From Henricia sp. BOLD:AAB3569 (lineage: Eukaryota > Echinodermata > Asteroidea > Spinulosida > Echinasteridae), in assembly GCA_037783545.1 (NCBI GenBank), contig JBBELK010000093.1:1922001-1986000 (forward strand): DNA of 64,000 nt, read 5' to 3'. This document shows, piece after piece, positions 1 through 12,600 of this stretch. The notes under the pieces were generated by a model. The model was not told the DNA's origin. It did no database searches and saw nothing but the letters and a program-made list of their open reading frames with translations. Every line of letters begins with the position of its first letter. Position 1 is the first letter of the stretch. The position numbers were made by a program, and so were the translations under genes.

Positions 1-480
1 TACACTTCTATAACTTACAAGAAAGGGGAAAATGTGGGAGACAGATAGCATTGTTTTTGCAGGTGGCAAAAAATAAAGTGACAAAAAATGAAGTGAAAAA
101 GAAATTACAAAAACTGACATTTCTGAAAAAAAATTAAACAATACGAATACAGTAAATAAATTAAAAACAAATAATAAATAAAGTGAACGATGAAACCATG
201 TTAGTATCATGCTACATGTACAATCAACAGCATGCTCATATAATTATGCATACAAATCAAGCATGCAAAGAAAAAAAATGAAATAGTCTTGATATTCGGT
301 CAAACATTTCGTCAAATATTCTATAAATATACCTGTACATGATATTCCACAACAACATTTTAGATGATAAATATTTTAGATTTCAAAATTTCCCTGCATT
401 TAGCCAGCAGGAAAAAAATCTGCTTAGCAATCACAGCACAGCATCTTTAAGCAAAAATCATGGCTTTAAGAATGACTCAC
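1..480 (-). other. Intron of the CUB gene, AT-rich
   Basis: AT-rich sequence downstream of the last visible CUB exon. I see no exon-like reading frame with splice sites and no recognisable element here. The next exon should lie to the left of the window. Confidence 0.5.
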
Positions 481-618
481 CAACTTCTTCATACTCGATA
501 TAGAACCCCTGGTAGCCCACGGACTCATCGCTGAGAAATCTCATAAGCATTATGTTACTCGATGTCACGATTGGATCAGGGATATTAGGGCCACAGTATC
601 GACCAATCAGCTTGGCAT
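481..618 (-). CDS. CUB gene exon 5: end of CUB2
   Basis: The acceptor is cttccccag and the donor is GTGAGT at 480-475. It reads AKLIGRYCGPNIPDPIVTSS, NIMLMRFLSDESVGYQGF and YIEYEEV, closing CUB2 with its fourth cysteine. It ends in phase 1 at a good donor, so the protein continues to the left of the window. Confidence 0.85.
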
Positions 619-3600
619 CTGGGGAAGACAACCAATGAGAAAACGGTAAAAAATTAAGGTTCAAATAATTTTTTTTTGGTGGTAGAAGCTAACTAATTTT
701 CTTACTCTAAAGATAGTAACTAAGTATACATGATTGGTAAACTGTTACAAATAGTTTCATCCCCCTGGCCCTGTGTGATTGAAGATATGCATGATAAAAA
801 CCAACCTGAGCAAAAACGAGCTCCGTACTTCCTCTAACTTTTGAGAAAACAGTCAAAAAAGGATTTACAGTAATTTCGCCCCAAAACCACTTCACCCTGA
901 ACCACTTCGCCCTGAACCACGGCCTGTGTACGAGGTTGTTTTGGGGCGAAGTGGCATTTGGGCGAAGTGGTTCAGGACGAAGTGGGCCATGGCGAAATGC
1001 TTTTGGGGCTCAGATGTACATGTATATGTAATGTTTGAGACTGAAATAGTAAAATAATTGTTTTGCTCATTTCTCAAAGACTATAGCACTTCAGACAAAA
1101 CCAATTTAGGAGAAGTTTCCTGCCGTCATCATGTTTATATTTATGTTATGTGTAAATCTCTGAACATTTCTGATTCTTCGAGATACCAATCATGTGTACT
1201 GCCTTTAACCAACTTGTGGTCTCTTTCAGTGATGAATCATAAGCTGTATCCGCATTGGACTGATTTTGGTAAAACGTACGGAGATCATCCTAAATTTTAC
1301 CAAATTTAGTCTGAGCCAGAAAACACCCAAAATTGTAAAGTGTCGACCTTTATTCCACATGATCTGCTGTAAATGTTACCCTCCCTCACTGTCATTTTTA
1401 CGGGGCGAGCTGGGTCGCGGAAGAAATACATTGCCAGGTTTACATCGCTGGAAAGTCTGCAGTGCGCACAAGCATTGTAAAATCACGATAGAACACAGGT
1501 TGTGGTCTTCTATGTGGACCTGAATTATGAGGTGACACGTTTTATTAAGGTTTTACGTGTTGAAGGACATACTATGGGCCAAAAATAAATGGAAGTGCAG
1601 ACATGATGATGGAATGTTAACAGAGACTCCCAAAAACCTTTCACATAAATTAGTCCAATTCAGACACAGCTAGACTAAATTGGAAAGAATATATGTAGTT
1701 TCAATAAGTATGGTTGGCTGTTTTAAACTGTATGCCTGGATGTGAATAAATGCCCGAGCTGAAGGCGAAGGCAATTATTATAGATTCAGCCTCTTAACTG
1801 GTTTCAAACGTACTAACTTATACTGGCCAACTACATATTTATTCGCAGTTAATTTATAGTAAGGGTTGAGAGCTTGCATGGTGAATAAAGCATTAAGAAA
1901 TGGGTTTACAGTGGCACAATGCATGTATTGAATCTATCTCTTTTGGAGAATTGTGGCTCTAAAAAGAGCCATTTGGTTTCTGGATGTTTGCCTTCTGGGT
2001 CTCCTATACCCATGGCACTTTGTCTCTGTCACTAGTACCAGCCACCAACTGACACGCATCAGTGCACACACACAGTACTACCCTCTCCTGTGGGATCCTG
2101 TGAGGGATTCAGCAAGGCATCCAGCTACCCAATCACCACACAGCAACACACAACACTTCACGGTTCATCGAGTCTTAAGCCTTCTACATGATGACGAACA
2201 GAGCATACTGTTCGAAACGTTGAGAAACCACCTGGCTCTTTTTAGAGCCACACTTCTCCGAAAGAGATAGATTCTATACATGGTGCCACCGTAAGGGGCC
2301 ATCCATAAAGTACGTACGCACGGAGGGGGGGAGGGGGGTTGTTGACATTGCGTACACCATGCGTACAGGGGGGGAGGGGGGGTCCAAGCCAATGCGTATG
2401 TACGCAAACCGAAAATGTCTTTTTAGTAAATCGGGAAAGGATGGACAAGTTGACCATGGCTTCAGACCTTATGTACGAAATATATTAGACAGGCCACACA
2501 TTTTTCTCACACATCTCACATTTTTCTCACTCCTCAAATCAGGTTTTTCCCATTAAATCCCCAGTTGAATGATGCTTGATGTGTCATTTTAAGGAAACAA
2601 AACAAAATGCAAAAGAAATCTATACATTTTGTCATTTATTTCAGACTTAGGTGGCGACATGCGAATCGTACTACACGTAGTAGTACATAGCACTATACAT
2701 GTAGTACTGAACCATTTTTACCAATGCTGAGGTATATATGGAATGCGTATGCATACAGGGGGGGAGGGGGGGGGGGGTTGGAGCCACTGCGTACGCCATG
2801 CGTACAGGGGGGGAGGGAGGGTCTAAAAAGTCGGCATTTCATGCGTACGTACTTTATGGACGACCCCTAAACCCATTACTTAATATTCTATTTATAAATA
2901 CTTTTTCACATAATTGAGCACAAACCCCCACCCTCCCTATGAGCGTGTTTCTATTGGGAGCACCGGAATTAAACAGTTTTTGCCGATGAGGTATGCAACG
3001 CCCTTAACCGTTATCTTGTCCATTTCTACTGGAGACAAAATACTGGTTATCTCACGCGTGCACACAGCAGTTGGAACGACGTGCTCATTAAAAAGCGTTA
3101 TCGACTGTTTCTACTGGCAAAGTACTGGTGCGCACACCCTGCAAAACCTTTACCGGTGCGCGCAAATAATAATAATAATGAATATTTGTAATGCGCCGGT
3201 ATCCATCAGAAAGATGCCATTTAAGGCTGTTTCGACTGGAAGGATACTGTTTGGAAACAGTTACCGTGCTCAGTAGAAACACATTATGAAATTGGAGGGA
3301 AAAAAAAGTGTTCTAGTAATGTCTAAATTCTTCTGAATTTTAATATTTACTTTCTGAGTCTCCATCAAATATTTCCAAGCTGTCATAGCTGCAATAGGAC
3401 GACACTCCCTCAATGGAGAAGATGAGAAACATAACTCGTATGACCTTGTTGTCTCCAACGGTGACCTTGTAAAGACAGTTCTGATTGCTAGGGTAGTAAC
3501 CAGGGTACTGGGGTGAGGTCAACTGACCGGCAGGACCAGTCAGTTTTCTTGAGCAACCTGCCATTGGAAGAAACAACATTTAATAAATAATGATGTCATC

Positions 3601-6600
3601 TTATATAGTGCACATATCAACTGCCAAAGGTGCTCAGGACATTGTTATAAACCAGTTGACACTGGGATTATTTTTGGCAAAAAAATACCAATTTTTTAAA
3701 AAGGCAAATGTGACTGGCCAAAAGTTAAGACCAGGGGTCAATTTCATGGCGCTGCTAAGCACAAAAATTTGCTTAGCGCAGGATTTATTTCCTTTATAAA
3801 ATGGATTACAAGCCAAAATTATACGCCAACTTGTGTTCAAGAGTAGGAGAATACATTTCAAACACATCACTTACGATTTTGGTTGGCAATCCATTTTTGC
3901 AAAATAAAGCAAACAAATCCTGTGCTAAGCAAATTTTTGTGCTTAGCAGCGCCATGAAATTGGCCCCAGGTCAAGCACCACAAATACTGACTCTTGAGAG
4001 TCATTTCTACATTCATTGTATGAATCTTCTCACCAAAAAATCATACTTTGCAACACTCCAAGGCCGTCCACAGCTATCAAGTTCAAGTTTAAAACATGGT
4101 GTGTACAAATGAATGGTGGACGGACGTGTTTACACGTCAACCGTGGATACTTGGGTGGTGCCTTGAGCAACAATGGGGGAAAATCCCCTTCTCTTTGTCA
4201 ATGATCGCTCTAGAATCTTTTGGAATCCTTTAAGTGCATTACAAAACACACTTTGACCTACGTCTTTAATTTGTTCATATTGTCATGATGACATGTATGT
4301 GGGGGAGATCTCTGAGAATTAGAATTAAGTAACATTCTAAGACGAAACACCCTCTCCCAGCAGTCATTGAACACTGCATGAATCATAAACACAATTTCAA
4401 CATGGACAACTTCTAAGTGGTTGCCAGAGGAACAATTTTTGAAAAGAAAGATCAGGAAAATAACAAGAACAATCAGATCTTGAGCTGGAATTATATTCCC
4501 AAATTTCTACGGGGAATTTTCAAGTGCTTTTTAATATTTTGCTCACAGCTAACAGAATGGAACATTTTGCTTAAATCTAATTGTCAATAATGCAATCTGT
4601 GCCAACACCTTGCATAGCAATTACCCTAGATACCTCAGAAATATTGTGTCCTTGTCAACCTTTTTACTAGATTCCAACAGGCCCCCCTTGCCAAATGTAA
4701 ACAGATGTGTGAAGCAGAAGTGTACCTTAAAACTACCACAGCCGTCCTACAATTCGAGCCAAAAAACTTTCATTGTAATAATAACTTTACTAAGAAAGAA
4801 TTGTACCAACAAATCATCATCAATCTAACATTCTCAGTTATACTCTTTTGCTAAAGGCCTGTCCGCATGGACTTTTTGGGGAAAACTTACTGAGCAATGG
4901 GTACTTTTCCCCTTTTCAGTCCAATGCGGACAACCTAGGATGTTCTCCTCTCAGTAACTTTTCCCTAGTCCAGCGGTTACTTTTCCTGGCCAACTGCTGC
5001 CCAGGAAAATTGACCAGGTAACTTTTCCTGAGACAATAAGTCCAGTGCGGACACAACAAGTCGGTACAAGCGCTCTGAAATAGCATACACGGTACATCCA
5101 GGTCGTGATATCATAATATGGAAGGGACACTGCGCATGCTCCCAACAGCAGTAAAATTTAGCCATTTTTCATTTTACCATCGTCTCGGTAAAACCTCAAA
5201 AAAAACAAGTCCAATGTGGACACGGCTTAAGGTGCGCCGCTCACAGCAGCTCAAAAAACTACTTTGAGCTGGTCTGGCTTTCAATTATTTATGTCACAGA
5301 CCTTGAAAGTGATAGAATTAATGAGAAATCTTGCAGGTTTCAAATACTGGCTCTCACCCAAGTCAACTGAGCTCAAATAACAAACCTTCCTTCTTGAGCT
5401 TAGTATTCCGATCAATCTCCTGTTTTAATCATTAAAACCATGAACCATACCACATCCAACCACAAAAATAGGCATACCTGCCAACAAGAGTCTTATGAAC
5501 ATCTGGAATACATGTACTATTAATTCCCTGTTTACATGTTCTACACATACACTATTTCTTCTCTGTCACTTGTAGGTTTACATTTTCGAGGTCAAATTTC
5601 ATTTCATTTGTTAAATACAAATGTAGACTTTGGGATATCTGGATGCAGTGAAAAACAACCTTCTGCTTAAAGGCCCAGTGGATCATTTGCAATAACCCCA
5701 AAAGGTAATCGACGAGTTTACAGGGGAAAAGTTCTGAAAGTAAAGATTGAATTAATAGCAACTATCCATTGAAAGGTTTTCGCTCAAAATTATATAATTT
5801 TACCAGAAAATAATCCGTAAAGATGAAATTATTTAGATCGTTTGCAAACGATTTACTTATTTTTGGTTCGCATCTACGCGGTCAAAAATGCATGGGCGCT
5901 GTGTACTCCGTGTAGCTGTGTTCCAACCCGATGCATTTTTATGGATCGCGCGCACACGCAGTTTGTGCGCCACAGAGTGCATGACGCAAGCCACATAGTA
6001 CCCGATCAACTGAGAACGAATGTTTGAAACACCCCGCCAAGACCAGGAAAATGCATATGGATTTTCATGGTTTTTTTAAACGTGGTACATTTGACAAAGC
6101 TGAAATTTATTCGGATGAGTTTGTTGATGTCTTTCTTTTGATTTATAATGGTTTTACTCGCAGAATCGCTCAAAACAGATCATCTACAGGGCCTTTAACA
6201 TACAGATATCCTACTATATAACCAGTGGTCTTAAAACATGGTATTGCAGTTGTTTCTCATTGGCTATCACGTGACCTTAACAATTCCAGAGGAACAAAGA
6301 ATTTTTGAATGCACGCAAGATAATATAGCTCTGTCCAAACTGTTTCTTTTCAAAGAAACTCGTTGAGCCAATGATTAATGCTTTAACAACACTGTCTATT
6401 AGGAAATCTTAAGGGTGGATTCACTGAGACTTTTTGCGCATAAATGTGACGCGCATCGCTTTGATAAAAAGCGGTCTGTAGGGAATTTGGAGTAAAACAA
6501 CACACTGAAAACCACAAAATCAACTTGGTGGGAAAGCGTTTTTAGGATTCTGTGGCTTTTGGTGCTTTGTTTAACTCCAAATTCCCTCCACATCGATTTT

Positions 6601-9600
6601 TCCTCAAAGCGACGCACATCGAATTTACACACGAAAAGGCTCGGTGTAAATCCACCCTAATCCACAACGCCTGCCAAGCACATTCTTACATATAGGTAAC
6701 AGTTAAAACTTTAACTACCTGTGCTAAAGTTGGCCTGGAACCCTGGCCTCTCTATGGATGCATCACTAACGAACTTGACGTAGAGTTTGGAACCAGTTGA
6801 GGTGACTGTCCGTGGTGTCTCCTGTCCACAGAAACGACCAATGGTGGGCGCGTTGTCATCAGCACCATCAAATACTTCCAAGTAATCATAACTACAGTGT
6901 ACATGGGAAAAATCACAGGGTAAATAAATAAGTATTAAATAGGAAATTTAATTTGTTTTGGAAATAAATTTGTCGGGGGGGGGGGGGGGGGTATCATAGC
7001 CGAGTGGTGAAGGTCATTGATTTACAAAGTTGGGGTGACAACCTGGGGTCGCGGGTTCGATACCAGGGGTGGATTGCAATATAACCGTCTTTAGTCTGAG
7101 ACACATCATGTGTCCTAACTTAGTTTATGACATCTTAGCTACGACACATTGAAAAATGCCTTGCAATATCCAAAAGTTAGTACGTCTTAGCTAAGACATA
7201 AAAGCTTGTATGTCTTTACTGTTGTGAGCGGCGTTTCAATCGCATTCGTGTGTTTGCATACCATCGCGCATGTGCACTACATTACTTGCCGGTTGTTGAT
7301 GCCGTACGTACGCGTGACAGTGGCGTGAAAAACATCGTGAAAACTTTCAGAATTAACATAGGTCCAGCTTGAATCGTAATTTTCTTTCAGTGGAAACTGA
7401 GTTTAAGAAAGATAAACTATCAAAAAATAAACTTTTGATCCTAGTCACAATGCTCCTTTTGTCTAAATTTAGCAGGAAATTTAGAAAATTTTTCCAAAGA
7501 CATAACTTAGGACACATATTAGGTGTCTTAACTGTTATGTGTCCTAGGACACAAGTTAGGATACATTGTTTATTGCAAGGCAAAATAATCTATGATGTCT
7601 TAGTGATGTCAGACTTAGGACGTCCTAGGGGTTAGGACGTCCTAACTGTCTTTATTGCAATCCACCCCAGGTCGTGGTACCTGTGGCTCTTCAACAAAGA
7701 ACTTATCCACAATTGCCCCATCCCAGAAGGGATGTAAAGCCATTGGTCCAGTGTATTATGTAATTAACACACTTAAAAGAGCGCAGAGCATTTTGTTCAT
7801 AAAGAGAATACCCAGTGTCTCTGGCCATCGGCTGCCAATGGTGCCACCCCCCTATGCATCTTGATGTTTAGGTGGGAGACACTTGTAAGCTTCATGTAAT
7901 TCAGCCTTGTGACCTATTCACTTTTAAGTGAATGAAGCTGGGAACAAGATAAGGCAATAGTGAGAGTTTCTGAATGTTCGTGCCCGCCTAATTCTTAATG
8001 TTACATTAACATTGTGCTTCATAATAATATAGACATCAATGAATATTACAAGATACTACCTGATGTGCAAAAAAGTACGGTAGATCAGCCAAGTTAGCCT
8101 CAGAATAACAAAAAACATGATATGGTAGCAACAATTACTAAGTTCATCAGATGCAACGAAGGTTGGGATAAATAGTAAGGTTTTTATACACAGTCAATGT
8201 TGGCAGGGAATCAGGTTGGCAGTTTTTTCTTCGCCATCTACCTCTGTGCAGTGTTGTAGTACTCGAGTCCAGGACTCGGACTCGAGTCACAATTTTCGTG
8301 ACTCGGACTCGACTCGAGTCACATTGGAAAATGACTCGGACTCTGACTCGACCATGATGACTTGGACTCGAACGTGGTGACTCGTGACTCATGAGTCACA
8401 TATTTCAAAAAAAGAAAACAGATATATATATTTGCCCACTTAATGCAGGATTCTTGGGGAAAAAACAGTCTGATGCGTGAATATGTACACTGCCCCACCA
8501 GGCCGGCAAGGAGCGCATAAGTACGTCATTATTTCACATATTGTGTGAACGAAATGTAGCAGACTCAGTTTTATTATTGAATTTGGCGAAGAAGTTTCTC
8601 GTACTCGAGGAAAGTGACTCGTGACTCGGACTCGAGGCTAATGACTCGAGACTCGGACTCGAGGCTAGTGACTCGAGACTCGGACTCGAGGCTAGTGACT
8701 CGAGACTCGGACTTAGACTCGATATTGGTGACTAGACTACAACACTGCCTCTGTGGCCCTGGTTCGAACCCTGTCTGGGTCAGTGTGTGGTTGGGTTTTC
8801 AGTCCCTGCTTGATTTCCTGGGTTTTCCTCCCCCCTCTAAAGGTGAAATATTTCTTCCTCATCTTCTTTCACATACCAATCTATTATTGGCATCAACGAT
8901 TCTGTTGATTTAATAAATAAAATAAACAAGTGGGCTGAATTTGATTCATACTCACTAACAGTCTGATGATTCCTCAATCTCAAACGTTGTGAAGCTCAGA
9001 GATACATGGTTCTGCTCATCTGACGATATTAGCCAGGCGCACTCCGCTACGGCAGGGTACTGCCCTGGATAGTTCGGGGAAGTGATGGTACCAGACCCAG
9101 CAAACAAGTGGCTGCCACATCGCAGTGAGACGCATTCAGTTGGCAGCAGTAACAAGGTAAAGTGAATGACTCTGGGGATAAGAAAAAAAGTTAAAAATGT
9201 CAAAGTCTGCTAGAATCGCTATGCTAGAACCGTTCTAGCTAAAAATCATCTGGTCTTAGCCAGAGAACTTGACATGGAGTTACTAAGAACCTTTAGTGCT
9301 TTTATTTTTACGTAAATGAGGGGGACTTCAACCTGCATATGCAGCACGATATGTGGCAGAGGGACTTCCCCTATCAATGTTCCCCTATCGTGTCTCAAAC
9401 AACCAAGGAATTTCCAAGGAATTCCTTTAAGTTTTTAGGGGAGTGGCTGGTGCGCTTAACAAAAGGGAAGAGTGTGTTGAGTACTTATAGGGGCATTAGG
9501 GGGAGTCCCTTTGCCACATATCGTGCTGGGTATATCAACCTGATTTTACAAACAAATGTCTCAATAAAAATGCTTAATCTGTCTCAGCCTTTTTCATTTC

Positions 9601-12600
9601 TAGTGTTATAATTGTCTGAATGCTTGGTACCTTTAATTTTATGATAGACCCCCAGTACGTGGGTGACTGTTTCAACTTTTGTTTTTTAGCTAATTAATAC
9701 GGGTATCTGAACATATAGCTACAGTTTAGGGGAATAAAAGAAAAAAAAGTCTATTGGATGAAAGGTAACTGCTGGTGTTATCAGCAAAATGTGATGTTAT
9801 TGGAAAACCAGCTGAAGGCAAGATACAGAAACCACAGGAATGTAGTTCGTGCTGTGCAAATTCCCCCTCAGGTTTTAAAAAAAATACCATAAAATTTTCC
9901 AATTCAGAAACCAGTTTCGACAGTAGTATTTACCTGGCTTGGGGCCAGGGAGGAGAGGGGGGAGGGAGGGGTTGCCTGGACTAAAAATAAGACTTCCTGT
10001 GGATGGGTCCCAGGGACTCTGTCTGACCTCTGTCAGATGTCATTCTGTCAGTGCTGGTTAGAACGTTAATATAAAATTATTTCAAATTAGCAATGGTGAC
10101 ATTTAAAAAATCTTGGAGGTATAAGCTGTCATCAGACACTGTCAGAAGGCATATTTGAGAATTTTTTACATGACCTGTTGACACACTATCTTTGCATACA
10201 TGGTCAATCAACACAGTGTAGGCCTACAGTGCACAATTTAATGTGAATATGGCTGAAACTAAATGTCATGAATTTACAAAGGTGTGCTTTCTGTGATAAA
10301 TATTTGATTTTGAAAAGGTACACACCCTGTTTGCAGAATGGATGAGCCTAAACCATGGCCCTACCCTCTGGGACCATACGTGCGGCTGCCAGGGCAAGGT
10401 ATGGAGCGGGGTGAAATTCGTGGCACAAATTTCTCCGTCGCGCATCGACGAGGCTCCGTCTTTAAAGACCGACTACCAAAAAACCTAATTCATAATGTTG
10501 CTTGTCCAATTCGACAGCTCAGCATTATTACATTCTACTATTGTTATGAAATTGACCCCTGCAGTAGTTTAATGTTTGTTGCTTTAACACCCTGACCCTT
10601 TCCTCACCCAAGAAGATAACGCAACTATCACGAGATGCGGCAGGAAATGGAACCCGCTGAGCCGCATAGCTTCTCAACATGCTACCTAGCCTGCGAACCA
10701 CTGGTGGTGCATTACAGCCAATTTTACAATCTGGGGTGTCCGATTTGTTTGTTGATCCTTGGTCTTGTAACACAAAATTCGGCTAAATTTTGTTTTGCGA
10801 CTGATACAGGCAGATGACAGCATGCATTGAGTTCAAGTGTATTTGGTTGATTCAGGAGGGGAAATCGGCCTAATTAAAATAAAAGGACACCACTAACTGA
10901 CTGTTTTTGGATGATGACCACAAGAAATGGACATCTGGTAGCTGACCTGGGAGGGTACCTTCACATCCATCATTCATCTGCCCCCTTCTTCACCCCACTC
11001 TTTCTGTGCACCCTCTTCTCCACCCCTTCTTCCCCCTGCCCCCCTCTCCCTCCCCCCAAGCCTGGCCTCCACAAGGCTTGTATTTTACAATACTTGTACC
11101 TGCTAACTATAGGCTGAACCTTACGCATATAAATTTGATGTGCTTCGCTTTACGAAAACATGCTATACAAAGACAATTTGGACTTAAACGACGCACTGAA
11201 AACCACGGAAAGTGTTTTTGTGATTCTGCGATATTAAATGCGTATAGGTTCACACCAAATTTCGTCCACGCTGCTTATTCTCAACATGTGAAAAAGTTTT
11301 AGTGTGAATCCAACCTTAAAGGCACAGGCTCGTCAGCAATGCGCGCGCAAACAAATTCGTGCCACGAAATACGCGGCTCCATGCTTTTGCTATGGAGCTG
11401 CGTATTTCGTGACACGAATTTGACGCGCGCGCATTGCTGACGAGCCTGTGCCTTTAATATTCAAATTTATCTCAATGTTTTTAGTAATTGTCAGCCAACA
11501 ACTGACAGAAGCACACAATGTTTTTATACAAATTATCTACAATTTAATAAGATGATAATAATAAGGGTGGATTCTTACAAATGTTTATCCTGCAAGAAAC
11601 TCCTGGTGCTGATGCCAATTTTTTTTTTGGCCATCAGGGATTTTACCAAATTTAATAAGTCAAAATTTCTTCTCTTTAGACAAACAGATTCCATTCCCCC
11701 AATCACCCCACCCCAAATGAGTATGGATTTAATTGTACAAGGCTTCTTGTTTATACCATCAGGAAGGGCAAGGTCTTGTTTTGAGAGGCAAGAGAGTACA
11801 TTGCACTCTTTCATCAGTGCGACTTTTAACACATTCCCACGACAAGGTCAGAGAAATTTATATTTGTGCCCAAGTTAAATTGGTTTGGCAGGTCAGGTCC
11901 AATAATTCAATTTCTTGTTATCCAGGGAACGTAAATTGAGCTCGCACGTGGCCTGCACAATCAAACTTCGCAATTTCCTCACTCAGTACCATATGGTTTT
12001 TTTGCCAGGTGTGAAGGTCCCTGTGGACAGTTCACAGAGTTAATCACTTTTAAATAGTATCTACATGTACAGATCTGTAATGGTTTTAGACAGCATGACC
12101 ACAGCCAGGGCAACGACCTATCACCAAAACATAAAAATATAAACAAACACAAGTTGTCAAATTTGAATTGTAACAACAAATTAAAACTGCGTTCTGCAGT
12201 GCACAGAATTGACAGCTATTTGTTTGGTGCATCTTCAGTTTACATGTATGTTTGACACCGGTGGAAATCTCCCCACCGAGTTTCATACGCTTTGAGGTGG
12301 TGTTTTGGCTGTGTATTTCACTTCCATTTTTAATAATGGAATCCTGCTAATTCAAAATCAGTTTGCAGTCCTTTTTAAAATTATTTTTTAACAATGAATA
12401 TGCGATTTTATGTTTTTTAGCGATAATGACTCGGGGACAGTGGCCTAATTAACACTGGGATGAATTGATTTGATAGAAACTTTTAAAAATGTCCAGGAGT
12501 TTGGAAAATCTAGATGCAGTGAAAAACTTGGCTCCACCGGGATTCGAACTGCGGACCTTCTGCTTAACGTCTGGATGCCCTACCAATTCAGCTATGAGTA

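Noticed and set aside
6990-7070. Possible tRNA gene
   Set aside because: Box A and box B look-alikes are present, but the box B arm is split by a MITE and stems do not close; SINE head.
8954-8960. Alternative donor GTTAGT for CUB exon 2
   Set aside because: It puts the next exon out of frame; GTGAGT at 8955-8950 gives the conserved C-YYDYLEV reading.
12535-12600. Possible tRNA gene on the minus strand
   Set aside because: Extra bases in the arms and presence of the same downstream body at 5.6-6.3 kb show a SINE.
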